The notes beneath the pieces were generated by a model. It ran no database searches. It was given only the letters and a program-made list of their open reading frames with translations, and was not told where the DNA came from. 64,000 nt of DNA, from contig NZ_CP086136.1 in assembly GCF_017565645.3 (NCBI RefSeq), positions 7,609,501 to 7,673,500 of the forward strand, in the 5' to 3' direction. Positions 45,315-52,887 of this stretch are shown here, one piece after another. A program made the position numbers and the translations under genes. This DNA comes from Bradyrhizobium barranii subsp. barranii. GTDB lineage: Bacteria > Pseudomonadota > Alphaproteobacteria > Rhizobiales > Xanthobacteraceae. Positions within the stretch are counted from its first letter, which is position 1, and each line of letters begins with the position of its first letter.

Positions 45315-46292
45315 ATGTTCAATGACTTGCAAGCAGCGCATGCCTGGATCGAATTTCCCACCAGCCGGTGTGATCGCGAGGCTTCGCACGGGATGCGAGC
45401 AATCGCGCAGGAAAGCGGATGGCGCAAGATCGACCGCGGCCTGGACGCGGACATCACGATTTCGCGATGGGAGGATTCTCGGACCACCTCGTCGCACGAA
45501 GCGACGACGCCGGCGGACCGCTATTTCGTCGCCATCGCCCTGAAGACCGCTCGGGTAAAGCTGACGCGGGACCGTCAGATCATCTTCGACGGCACCATGC
45601 CCGCGGGCACGCTGTACGTCAGTGCGCCATCGAAGCTTCTCGGCGTGCAATTCCAGTCGCCCAGCGCTTTCCTGCACTTCCACATCTCCACCGATCATTT
45701 TTCGGCGGCGCGACCGGCGACCGAGGGCCTCAACGACCTCGTCCTGCTGCGCGACCCGCTCGCAGCCGAGCTCGCGAAGGCACTGACCGAGCATGGCGAT
45801 ACCGCGGACCAGCAGTTCGCGCGCTGCATCGGAGAGACCCTTGCGATGCATCTGACTCGGCTCGAGCTGCCACGCTCAAAAGTCAATGCCTTGCCGAAAT
45901 GGCGGCTACGCCGCGTCGAGCAATATATCGCCGATCACTTTGATCGCTGCATCAGCCTGTCCGAGCTCGCCAATGTCGCAGGCCTCTCGAGGATGCATTT
46001 CGCGGCACAGTTCCGCGCCGCGACCGGCTACCGTCCACGCGAATATCTGCTCAATCATCGCGTCGAGCATGCGAAGACCTTGCTCACGACAACCGAGCGG
46101 CCGCTGGCGGAGATCGCGCTTGCCGTCGGCTTCAGCACCCAGGCGCATTTCTCGACCGTGTTCAAGCGCATCAGCGGCGAGTCACCGGCACGCTGGCGTC
46201 TGTCCAGCAGGGCCGTGCTGCCTGCTACGGAGGCGCTTTCGCGGCGGCGCCCTGCCGCGGACATGGACTGGATGGTCGGCGCAGCCGCGTAG
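45315..46292 (+). CDS. AraC-family transcriptional regulator
   Basis: 325 aa. The C-terminal third holds the double helix-turn-helix: ISLSELANVAGLSRMHFAAQF and, after the linker, PLAEIALAVGFSTQAHFSTVFKRISGESP. The N-terminal 200 residues are a variable sensing domain with a probable beta-barrel core (ADITISRWED ... GTLYVSAPSKLLGVQF). The ATG at 45315 is chosen for its AGGAGAGGACGAGCG site; an in-frame GTG at 45252 is less likely. The gene carries the TAAC element in its promoter. It may be a member of that regulon or, since AraC proteins often bind direct repeats, its controller. Confidence 0.88.
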   Translation: MFNDLQAAHAWIEFPTSRCDREASHGMRAIAQESGWRKIDRGLDADITISRWEDSRTTSSHEATTPADRYFVAIALKTARVKLTRDRQIIFDGTMPAGTLYVSAPSKLLGVQFQSPSAFLHFHISTDHFSAARPATEGLNDLVLLRDPLAAELAKALTEHGDTADQQFARCIGETLAMHLTRLELPRSKVNALPKWRLRRVEQYIADHFDRCISLSELANVAGLSRMHFAAQFRAATGYRPREYLLNHRVEHAKTLLTTTERPLAEIALAVGFSTQAHFSTVFKRISGESPARWRLSSRAVLPATEALSRRRPAADMDWMVGAAA

Positions 46293-46314
46293 TTCGTGCG
46301 GCGGCAGGCGAATT

Positions 46315-46389
46315 GGGATCGAGGGAACTGGAATCGAGGGACTTGGAATCAAGCGACTCAGGATCAAGCCACTTGGGATCACGCCATCT
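46315..46389. repeat. Five tandem 15-bp repeats
   Basis: Units begin at 46315, 46330, 46345, 46360 and 46375, with consensus GGRATCRAGSSACTT. The middle three are closest to each other. The array lies just downstream of the AraC gene and outside any credible coding region. Replication slippage would make copy number variable between strains. Confidence 0.75.
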
Positions 46390-46480
46390 GCACTTCGACT
46401 GGTTTGCGATTTCTTTGGCGTGAGTGCCCTGCCACTCGCGCCGGCTCGAGCCCTTTTCCTCCCGGGTCTGCGAGCCACTT

Positions 46481-46520
46481 GGGGCCGTCCCTGCGCCCAC
46501 ACAGGACGGCCCCGTTTTCT
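46481..46520 (+). terminator. Rho-independent terminator
   Basis: GGGGCCGTCC (46481-46490) pairs perfectly with GGACGGCCCC (46504-46513), followed by GTTTTCTTT. It is a strong intrinsic terminator on the plus strand, about 190 bp after the AraC gene, and would stop that transcript. The rest of the 46293-46672 gap holds the 15-bp repeat array and nothing else recognisable. Confidence 0.8.
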
Positions 46521-46672
46521 TTCTGCCTCTCGTGTCCTGGACGCGCTACGGCACGGGCGCGAGAGCGCAGTACCTCCACGTCGTCGTTGCGAGCGCATTT
46601 CGCGTAGACCGGATGGAGCGCAGCGTAGTCCGGCGCCTTCGCACTACGGCCGCAGCAATCCCGGCGACGCGC

Positions 46673-48994
46673 CTACACCGGATCGAACGCGCGGATCGGC
46701 GGCAGATTGCCGGTGAACTTCTCCACCTCGACCGTCGTGAGCTGGCCGGTGCAGCCCTGCGCGAAGGACGAGGTGCCGATGTCGCGGGTGAGCACGTTGG
46801 GATTGCCGTGAACGCAGAGCGGCGCGTCGTCCTCGGGGTCCATCGGGTCGTACCACGCGCCGGTCGGAAGCTGCACGACGCCGGCCGCGATGCCGTCGGT
46901 GACATGGACGGCGGCGAGACAGGCGCCGCGCTCGTTGAACAGGCGGATGATGTCGCCGTCCTTGATTCCGCGTGCATCGGCATCGCGCGGATTCATGCGC
47001 GCCACCTCGCGGCCGCGATGCTTCGCGCCCAGCGAATGGCCGCCGAAGTCGAGCTGGCTGTGCAGGCGCGTCACCGGCTGGTTGGCGACGAGGAAGCACG
47101 GCGCGCCGGGTTTCGGCATGTCGGTCTTGTCGAGCCAGACCGGATGGCCGGGGCAATCGGCATCGCCGTGCGCAGCGATCTTCGCTGAATAGATCTCGAT
47201 GCGCCCGCTCGGCGTCGGCAGCGGATGATTGGCCGGATCCTCGCGAAAGCTGCGAAGCCGGCCGCCGTCGTCGGGCTGTTGCGGCACGACCAGGCTGCCG
47301 CGCCGCCAGAATTCGTCGAAATCAGGCGCCTCGAGGCCACGCGCTTGAAGCGAGGCGCGAGTCGGCTCGTACAGATGTTCGAGCCACTGCCGCGACGTGC
47401 GCCCTTCGGTGAAAGGTTCGCGCGCACCCAGGCGCTCGGCGAGATCGGCAAAGATGTCGTAATCGTCACGCGCAAGGCCGAAGGGCTCGGCGATCTGGTG
47501 CATCGCGACCATCAGGGGATCGTTGGTCGAATAACCGATGTCCTCGCGCTCCAGCGTCATCGTCGAGGGCAGCACGATGTCCGCGTGCCGCGCCGTCGCG
47601 GTCCAGGCGAGCTCGTGCACGACGAACGTATCAAGCTGCGCAAAAGCCTTGCGCAAGCGGTTGATGTCCTGATGGTGATGGAAGGGATTGCCGCCGGCCC
47701 AGTAGACGAGGCGGATGTCCGGATAGGTACGCGTCTCGCCATTGTAGCGATAGGTCGCGCCGGGATTGAGCAGCATGTCGGCGATGCGCGCGACCGGAAT
47801 GAATTCGCGCACGCCGTTGCGGCCCTGCCCTAGCGTCGGTCCCGGCACGTCGTTGACGCGGCGGCCGTAATAGCCGATCGCGCCGAGCGAATAAGCATAG
47901 CCGCCGCCGGGCAGGCCGATCTGGCCGAGTGCTGCTGCGAGCACCATGCCCATCCACACCGGCTGCTCGCCATGCTCGGCGCGCTGGAGCGAATGCGAAA
48001 CGGTTATCAGCGCACGCTTTCCGGCGGCGCGACGCGCGAGCTCGCGGATCGCGTCCGCATCGACACCGCAAATCGCGGCGGCCCATTCGGCATGCTTGGC
48101 CTGCCCGTCGCTCTCGCCATTGAGATAGCGCAGGAACACGGGCCAGCCTTCGGTGTAGCGATCGAGGAAGGCCTGGTCATGCAGGCCTTCGCTCACAAGT
48201 GTGTGGACGATGCCGAGCATCAGGGCGGTGTCGGTGCCGGGCAGGCACGTCATCCATTCGGCGCCGGCCTCGACGGGAAGATCGTCGCGCAGCGGGCTGA
48301 CCAGGATGAACGCGCAGCCGCGCCGGCGCGCGGCTTCCATGGCGCCGCGCTCGACATGCTTGCTGATCGAGCCGCCGGCCACCATGGAGTTCTTCAGCGC
48401 CATGCCGCCGAACGCCAGCACGATGTCGGTGTTCTCGGCAATCTGCTCCCAGGTGACGTTGCGCTTGGTGATGTCCTCGTAGCCCGCAAGGATCTGCGGC
48501 AGCAGCACCGAGGATGCGCCCGAAGAGTAAGTGTTCACCGAGCGCACATAGCCGCCCATCGCGATGTTGAGGAAGCGATGCACCTGGCTCTGGGCGTGAT
48601 GGAAGCGGCCCGCGCTCGACCAGCCGTAGGAGCCGCCGAACACGGCGCCGGGGCCGCGCGTGTCGCGGATGCGGCCGAGCTCGTCGCCGAGCAAATCGAG
48701 CGCCTTCTCCCAACTGACGGAGACGAACTCGTCGCGGCCGCGGCGATCGTCCGGGCCAGGTCCGCGCTCGAGCCAGCCGCGGCGGATCGCCGGCTGGGCG
48801 ATGCGCGCCTGATGACGCAGCGCGCCGGGGAAATTGCCGATGATGCCGTTCGGATCGGGGTCGCCCGCATAGGCCCTGACCTCGAGCCCGGCTTCGCTTT
48901 GACGCGCGGAAAACACGCCCCAATGCGAGGTGTGCGGCTTGAAGCCGTCAGACAGGTCGAGGCCGGGGTCGGGAAAGCCAATCGTATCGTCCAT
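46673..48994 (-). CDS. DMSO-reductase-family molybdopterin oxidoreductase (BisC/TorA-like)
   Basis: 773-aa Mo-bis(MGD) enzyme of the biotin-sulfoxide/TMAO/DMSO reductase branch. Like BisC it has no N-terminal [4Fe-4S] cysteine motif and starts directly with TSHWGVFSARQSE. The NTYSSGASSVLLP segment contains the expected serine ligand to molybdenum, and a molybdopterin dinucleotide-binding domain occupies the C-terminus (TRLHSQLDFGG ... WYDPMDPEDD ... CVHGNPNVLTRD). No Tat signal is seen, so a cytoplasmic location, as for BisC, is likely. It may reduce methionine sulfoxide or biotin sulfoxide; substrate unproved. It is monocistronic and convergent with the AraC transcript. Confidence 0.9.
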   Translation of the reverse strand: MDDTIGFPDPGLDLSDGFKPHTSHWGVFSARQSEAGLEVRAYAGDPDPNGIIGNFPGALRHQARIAQPAIRRGWLERGPGPDDRRGRDEFVSVSWEKALDLLGDELGRIRDTRGPGAVFGGSYGWSSAGRFHHAQSQVHRFLNIAMGGYVRSVNTYSSGASSVLLPQILAGYEDITKRNVTWEQIAENTDIVLAFGGMALKNSMVAGGSISKHVERGAMEAARRRGCAFILVSPLRDDLPVEAGAEWMTCLPGTDTALMLGIVHTLVSEGLHDQAFLDRYTEGWPVFLRYLNGESDGQAKHAEWAAAICGVDADAIRELARRAAGKRALITVSHSLQRAEHGEQPVWMGMVLAAALGQIGLPGGGYAYSLGAIGYYGRRVNDVPGPTLGQGRNGVREFIPVARIADMLLNPGATYRYNGETRTYPDIRLVYWAGGNPFHHHQDINRLRKAFAQLDTFVVHELAWTATARHADIVLPSTMTLEREDIGYSTNDPLMVAMHQIAEPFGLARDDYDIFADLAERLGAREPFTEGRTSRQWLEHLYEPTRASLQARGLEAPDFDEFWRRGSLVVPQQPDDGGRLRSFREDPANHPLPTPSGRIEIYSAKIAAHGDADCPGHPVWLDKTDMPKPGAPCFLVANQPVTRLHSQLDFGGHSLGAKHRGREVARMNPRDADARGIKDGDIIRLFNERGACLAAVHVTDGIAAGVVQLPTGAWYDPMDPEDDAPLCVHGNPNVLTRDIGTSSFAQGCTGQLTTVEVEKFTGNLPPIRAFDPV

Positions 48995-49301
48995 CGTCTG
49001 ATCCTTGTTCCGCGCGGCGCGGGCCCAGCCGCTGCCACGTCAATTCCGGTGGCAGTATACCGATCCGTATCCCGATGTCGTCGGGATCAGGGCCGTCGGA
49101 AACGCCGGGCTCCCGCGCGCAAGTGCAGCTTGGTGACCGTCCGACCGCGCGACGAGCGGTGATTCTTCAGTCAATTTATTATTTATTTTCAATATCTTGT
49201 TGGATGACCTCCGGGACGCCCGGTCGCGAAATCTCTTCAAACGACATCGACATGGAAATGTGCGATATGCCGCCCATCCCCACAGCAGCATCGGTCTCAT
49301 C
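48995..49301. promoter_or_regulatory. Divergent promoter region between molybdoenzyme and RidA-like gene
   Basis: Contains two hairpins (CTGCCAC/GTGGCAG at 49032-49055, ATCCCGA/TCGGGAT at 49069-49087) and a strikingly A/T-rich tract at about 49172-49199, which is a plausible promoter for the plus-strand gene. No gene is supported here. Confidence 0.45.
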
Positions 49302-49649
49302 ATGATCCAGCGCGTCTTGCCCTACGAAGGACTCCTCCACGAAGTGGTCGAGCATAATGGCGTGCTCTACATCGGCGGGATCGTCCCCGAGGACACCAGC
49401 CTCGATATGTCGGGCCAGGCCAACGACGTCCTCGGGCAGCTGGCGCGGCTGCTGAAGACGCTCGGCTCCGATCTCGCCAACGTCTTGCAGGTGACCATCT
49501 TCATGACCAACCTGAAGGAGAAGGCGGAGTTCAATGCTGCCTGGAAGGCGCACTTTGCGGAAGCTCACCTGCCGGCGCGCGCTGCGATCGGCGTGGCCGA
49601 TCTCGGTCCAGGCGTCAAACTCGAGATGACGGCCATCGCGGCCCGGTAA
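49302..49649 (+). CDS. RidA/YjgF-family protein
   Basis: Small trimeric enamine/imine-deaminase-fold protein, 115 aa. VVEHNGVLYIGGIVPED, LGSDLANVLQVTIFMTNL and PARAAIGVADLGPGVKLEMTAIAA match the family, including the Arg (PARAAI) that binds the substrate carboxylate in RidA. The ATG at 49302 gives the standard length; an in-frame extension to 49197 lacks family character. It probably removes reactive enamine intermediates of amino-acid metabolism; the true role of this paralogue group is uncertain. The start has a weak ribosome-binding site. Confidence 0.88.
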   Translation: MIQRVLPYEGLLHEVVEHNGVLYIGGIVPEDTSLDMSGQANDVLGQLARLLKTLGSDLANVLQVTIFMTNLKEKAEFNAAWKAHFAEAHLPARAAIGVADLGPGVKLEMTAIAAR

Positions 49650-49666
49650 CCCCAGGCTCGAGGCGC

Positions 49667-50104
49667 TCACTTCCAGGCGATCGTGATCGCGCTGATGTTG
49701 GAGGCGAGCTCAAGTCCGGCCTTCGGGCCTTGCAGCACGATCGTCACGCCCTTTTCGTTGCGCAGGTGGGCGCCGTTGACGCCGCCGACGAGGGCAAAGC
49801 CGCCGCCAACGGAGCTGTAGGTGCCGACGAAGTCGCCGACATCGCGGATGCCCGATGCCCGGCCGTCAAATCTGCCGACGGTCGCACCGGCCGTGATGCC
49901 GACGCTCAAGCCGGAGACCTTGAAGGGATAGTTCCGACCGCGGTAGTTCAGCACGCCACTGCCGGTGCCGCCTCCGACCAGCAGGCCGGCCTTGACGAAC
50001 CTCACCTGGACATGGCCGCTCGCTTGCGCCAACGACGGCGTGGCCGGCATTGCGAGCAGGAGCACCACGAGCGCCGTAAAGCCGATTGCGATCGCGCGCC
50101 GCAT
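49667..50104 (-). CDS. Small exported protein of unknown function, paralogue of the gene at 59859
   Basis: 145 aa. The ATG at 50104 starts a Sec signal (RRAIAIGFTALVVLLLAMPATPSLAQA). The mature part is Gly-rich and beta-like: VRFVKAGLLVGGGTGSGVL, RGRNYPFKVSGLSVGITAGAT, FVGTYSSVGGGFALVGG and NEKGVTIVLQGPKAGLELA. Each block has a match at the same spacing in the protein at 59859. The function is unknown; an envelope role is suggested by the signal and by its place 10 bp downstream of a DUF2950 gene in the DUF3300 cluster. It may fold as a small beta-barrel. Confidence 0.82.
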   Translation of the reverse strand: MRRAIAIGFTALVVLLLAMPATPSLAQASGHVQVRFVKAGLLVGGGTGSGVLNYRGRNYPFKVSGLSVGITAGATVGRFDGRASGIRDVGDFVGTYSSVGGGFALVGGVNGAHLRNEKGVTIVLQGPKAGLELASNISAITIAWK

Positions 50105-50114
50105 GCGTTCCGGT

Positions 50115-51035
50115 TTATGGCTTCGCGGCATCGACCTTCTTCCAGGTCTGGTCGGGATCGAACAGCGTGGTGCGCTCGGCGATGACCGCCGTGCGGTTGC
50201 CGAGATCCTTCTGGTAGACTGTGCCGGCATGATTGACGAGAAACGTCATCACGCCGGAATTGCCGTATTCGGCGGGCCAAGCGATCAGTCCGAAGCCCCC
50301 GATCATCTTGCCCTTGACGACGTAGTTGAGCGCGCCACCGGGCGCGTCGGAACCCTGGCCTTTCAGTATTCGGAAGTAGTAGCCGTGATAAGGCGCGGGT
50401 CCCTCGCCTGTGCCTTGCTTGTAGCCTTCGGCCGAGGCCTCCGCGACTAGCGCGCCGAGCGGGCTCGGATCACTGTCGTCACGCCAGAACAGGCCGTCCT
50501 TCTTGCCGGGCGTGGAAAGGAAGCGTTGCGCGTAGACACCGGCGCCCTCGCCGCGATCCTTGTCGGCGTATTCATTCTGGGCATCGACATAGGCGAGCGC
50601 GGTCTGGATCGCGTCGAGCTCGTTGCGGCCGATGCGGCGGCGAAGCACCTCTATCCGCCCCTCGTCGGTGTCGAACGCCCAGCCTGTCTTGGTGTTGACC
50701 AGCGGAATCGGGAACGGGAAATCGTCCGGCCCCAGTATCAAGGTCGCGGTCTTGTTGCCCTCCGCCTTGATGCCGTGCTTGGCGTCGTACATCGACGTGA
50801 AGCGCTGACGGATGTCGTTGTCGGCGACCTCGTCACCGGACGAGACGATATCCTCGGCGGCCCTGCCGAGCACCTTCAGAATGTCGCCTGGCCCGCTTTT
50901 GACTGCGGCCGCGAGCGCGGCGGCCGCATCCTCCGGTGTCTTGTAGGATTGCTGTGCCTGTGCCGCCGAGCCAAGCATGGCGAGCGCCACCACGCCCGCC
51001 AGGATCGCGCGATGGAGCGATTTCAGGCCGATCAT
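50115..51035 (-). CDS. DUF2950-family exported protein
   Basis: 306 aa, Sec signal at the N-terminus (RAILAGVVALAMLGSAAQA). The sequence matches the DUF2950 family: YKTPEDAAAALAAAVKSG, LGPDDFPFPIPLVNTKTGWAFDTDEGRIEVLRRRIGRNELDAI, YAQRFLSTPGKKDGLFW and PYHGYYFRILKGQG. The function of the family is not established; it is regularly found next to DUF3300 genes, as here. The ATG at 51035 overlaps the DUF3300 stop (ATGA) and has GGAGG upstream, so the two are translationally coupled. Confidence 0.93.
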   Translation of the reverse strand: MIGLKSLHRAILAGVVALAMLGSAAQAQQSYKTPEDAAAALAAAVKSGPGDILKVLGRAAEDIVSSGDEVADNDIRQRFTSMYDAKHGIKAEGNKTATLILGPDDFPFPIPLVNTKTGWAFDTDEGRIEVLRRRIGRNELDAIQTALAYVDAQNEYADKDRGEGAGVYAQRFLSTPGKKDGLFWRDDSDPSPLGALVAEASAEGYKQGTGEGPAPYHGYYFRILKGQGSDAPGGALNYVVKGKMIGGFGLIAWPAEYGNSGVMTFLVNHAGTVYQKDLGNRTAVIAERTTLFDPDQTWKKVDAAKP

Positions 51036-52747
51036 GGCGTCACCTCCGCAGGGATCTTCGCGCCGTCGGCGAGCCAATCGCGGTAGGTGCGGAATGTCAG
51101 GCCAAGCTTTTCATAATACACGCGCAGATAACCATCGCTGCCGCGGGTCACGGCGTCTTTCATCACCTGCTCCACCTCCTGCGCCATCACGCCGACATAG
51201 GCCTTGTCGCTGCCGATGTAGCTGAAGCGATAATAGCCGAGGCCGTTAGAGAGATGGCCGAGCAGCGTGATGTCGTGCTTCAGCGCGATGTCGGAGCGCC
51301 GGCCACCGCCGCCACCGCCGCGGCCTCCTCCTCCGCCTCCACCACGGAAGCCGCCACCACCACCACCACCATGCATGGCCATTCCGCCACCGCCGCCGCG
51401 CCCGGCATAGCCCCCGCCGCCACCACCGCGCGGCATGCTCGCCATGCTGGAGCGTCCGCGCGCCGATGCTGCGGCCGCCGCCTGACCGGAGGAGACGTTC
51501 ATCGCGCCGCCGCGATTGCCGCCACCGCCTCGATTGGCGGCAGCGCCGCCGCCGGCACGGTTGGCAGCCTTTGCACGATCACCACCGCCCTTACCTGCAT
51601 TCTTGCCTGCATTCTTGGCGCGATCTCCACCACCCTTGGCACGATCTCCCGCGCCAGCGCGATCGCCGCCGCCGGGCCGGTCGCCGCGATTGCCGGCACG
51701 ATCACCGCGATCACCAGCACGATCTCCCGGACCGCCACGATCACCGGCACGGTCGCCGGCGCGATCTCCCGCCCGATCTCCCGCACCCTGGTTCGGACGC
51801 AGCACCTGGTTTCCATCGCGGCCGCGGAAGTCCATCCGGTCCGACGCGCCAGCCCTGATATTGTTGTTCCCGAAGTGCTGCTGAACATTGACGTTGTTGT
51901 AGCGCACCCCCTGGCGATGCGCCGGATTGTGCTGCCAGCCGTTGTTGATGTTGGTGGTGCGACGGTTGACGTAGACGTTGCGGTTACCCCAGTTGGCGCC
52001 GCCGCCCCAGTAATTGCCCCAGCGCCCGATCGCCCAGGCCGTGCCGAAGGCGAGGCCAGCAGCGACCACGCCAGCACCGATATAGGATGGATAGCCGAAA
52101 TAATACGGCTGATAGTCCGCATAGGGCCAGGTGCCATAGACCGTCGCCGGATCGTAATAGGGGACGTACATCGTCTCCGGATCGGCCTGCTGGATGACGA
52201 CGACCTGCCTGCCTTCCTGGCTCTGGACGCTGACCTTCTGCTGCTTGGTGGTGACCAGCTTCTTGTTGTCATAGGCCTTGTTGCGCAGACGCTGGATCGC
52301 ATCCATCACGTCGGGCTGCTGCGCAAGAAAGGCATCGCCGAGCTTCTGGGTCCAGTCGAGCTTGTCGCTCATCATGGAGAGAACATCGGCCGTGCTTGCG
52401 AGCGCCTTGACGCTGTCGTCCCAGCCCTGCTTGTCGACCTCCGCCTTCAGCGCGTCGCCCTTCAGGCTCTTGTGGTCCTTCAGCCAGCGGTCGGCCTGCA
52501 CCACCTCGAGCGGATAGGTCGAGGCAGCCAGCAGATTGGCAAGCAGCTCATCGGGATAGAGTGCGATCGGCGCGACCAGGGCTTCGAGCTGCTCGGGCTT
52601 CAGAACCTCGGCGGCCGGTGCCGGCGGACTTGCCGGCTGCGCCTGCGTGCTCGGGGCCGCCGGCTTGTCGGCGGTCTGAGCAGTCGCGACGACCGGGATC
52701 GCAACCACGAGCGCAAGCGCCAACAGGGTCTTGCCGCAGCGAAACAT
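51032..52747 (-). CDS. DUF3300 protein with Gly/Asp/Arg-rich linker and C-terminal S74-like self-cleavage domain
   Basis: 571 aa with four parts. A Sec signal (FRCGKTLLALALVVAIPVVATA) is followed by the DUF3300 domain, about residues 50-230 (ALVAPIALYPDELLANLLAASTYPLEVV). Next comes a long low-complexity region of GDRAGDR-type and poly-Gly repeats, then a C-terminal 87-residue segment starting SDIALKHD. That segment matches the intramolecular chaperone/peptidase S74 pattern: Ser485 and Lys490 in the catalytic spacing S-x4-K, GVMAQEVEQVM, and DGYLRVYYEKL. This predicts autoproteolytic release between Arg484 and Ser485. The ATG at 52747 follows GGAGGATGGC. It is coupled to DUF2950 downstream, and the sensor kinase lies upstream. 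Confidence 0.88.
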   Translation of the reverse strand: MFRCGKTLLALALVVAIPVVATAQTADKPAAPSTQAQPASPPAPAAEVLKPEQLEALVAPIALYPDELLANLLAASTYPLEVVQADRWLKDHKSLKGDALKAEVDKQGWDDSVKALASTADVLSMMSDKLDWTQKLGDAFLAQQPDVMDAIQRLRNKAYDNKKLVTTKQQKVSVQSQEGRQVVVIQQADPETMYVPYYDPATVYGTWPYADYQPYYFGYPSYIGAGVVAAGLAFGTAWAIGRWGNYWGGGANWGNRNVYVNRRTTNINNGWQHNPAHRQGVRYNNVNVQQHFGNNNIRAGASDRMDFRGRDGNQVLRPNQGAGDRAGDRAGDRAGDRGGPGDRAGDRGDRAGNRGDRPGGGDRAGAGDRAKGGGDRAKNAGKNAGKGGGDRAKAANRAGGGAAANRGGGGNRGGAMNVSSGQAAAAASARGRSSMASMPRGGGGGGYAGRGGGGGMAMHGGGGGGGFRGGGGGGGRGGGGGGRRSDIALKHDITLLGHLSNGLGYYRFSYIGSDKAYVGVMAQEVEQVMKDAVTRGSDGYLRVYYEKLGLTFRTYRDWLADGAKIPAEVTP

Positions 52748-52887
52748 GCCATCCTCCATCGAACTTTCCGACCACCAAGATCGGGCCGCGTTACTGGCGT
52801 TTATTGATCAAGATCAACGAAGGACGGCTTCGCCGCCTTGTTGCGGCGCGAGAGCAATGCCGCGCTGCCGGATCGCAAGCGTCCGCG

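Noticed and set aside
46315..46389. Tandem array as a CRISPR or a coding repeat protein
   Set aside because: Units are contiguous without spacers and only 15 bp long; no start, ribosome-binding site or continuing domain supports translation.
50936..52807. A 623-codon plus-strand frame opposite the DUF3300 gene
   Set aside because: The frame mirrors the GDR/Gly-rich repeats (long Thr/Ala/Ile runs) and is antisense to a gene with signal peptide and recognised domains.
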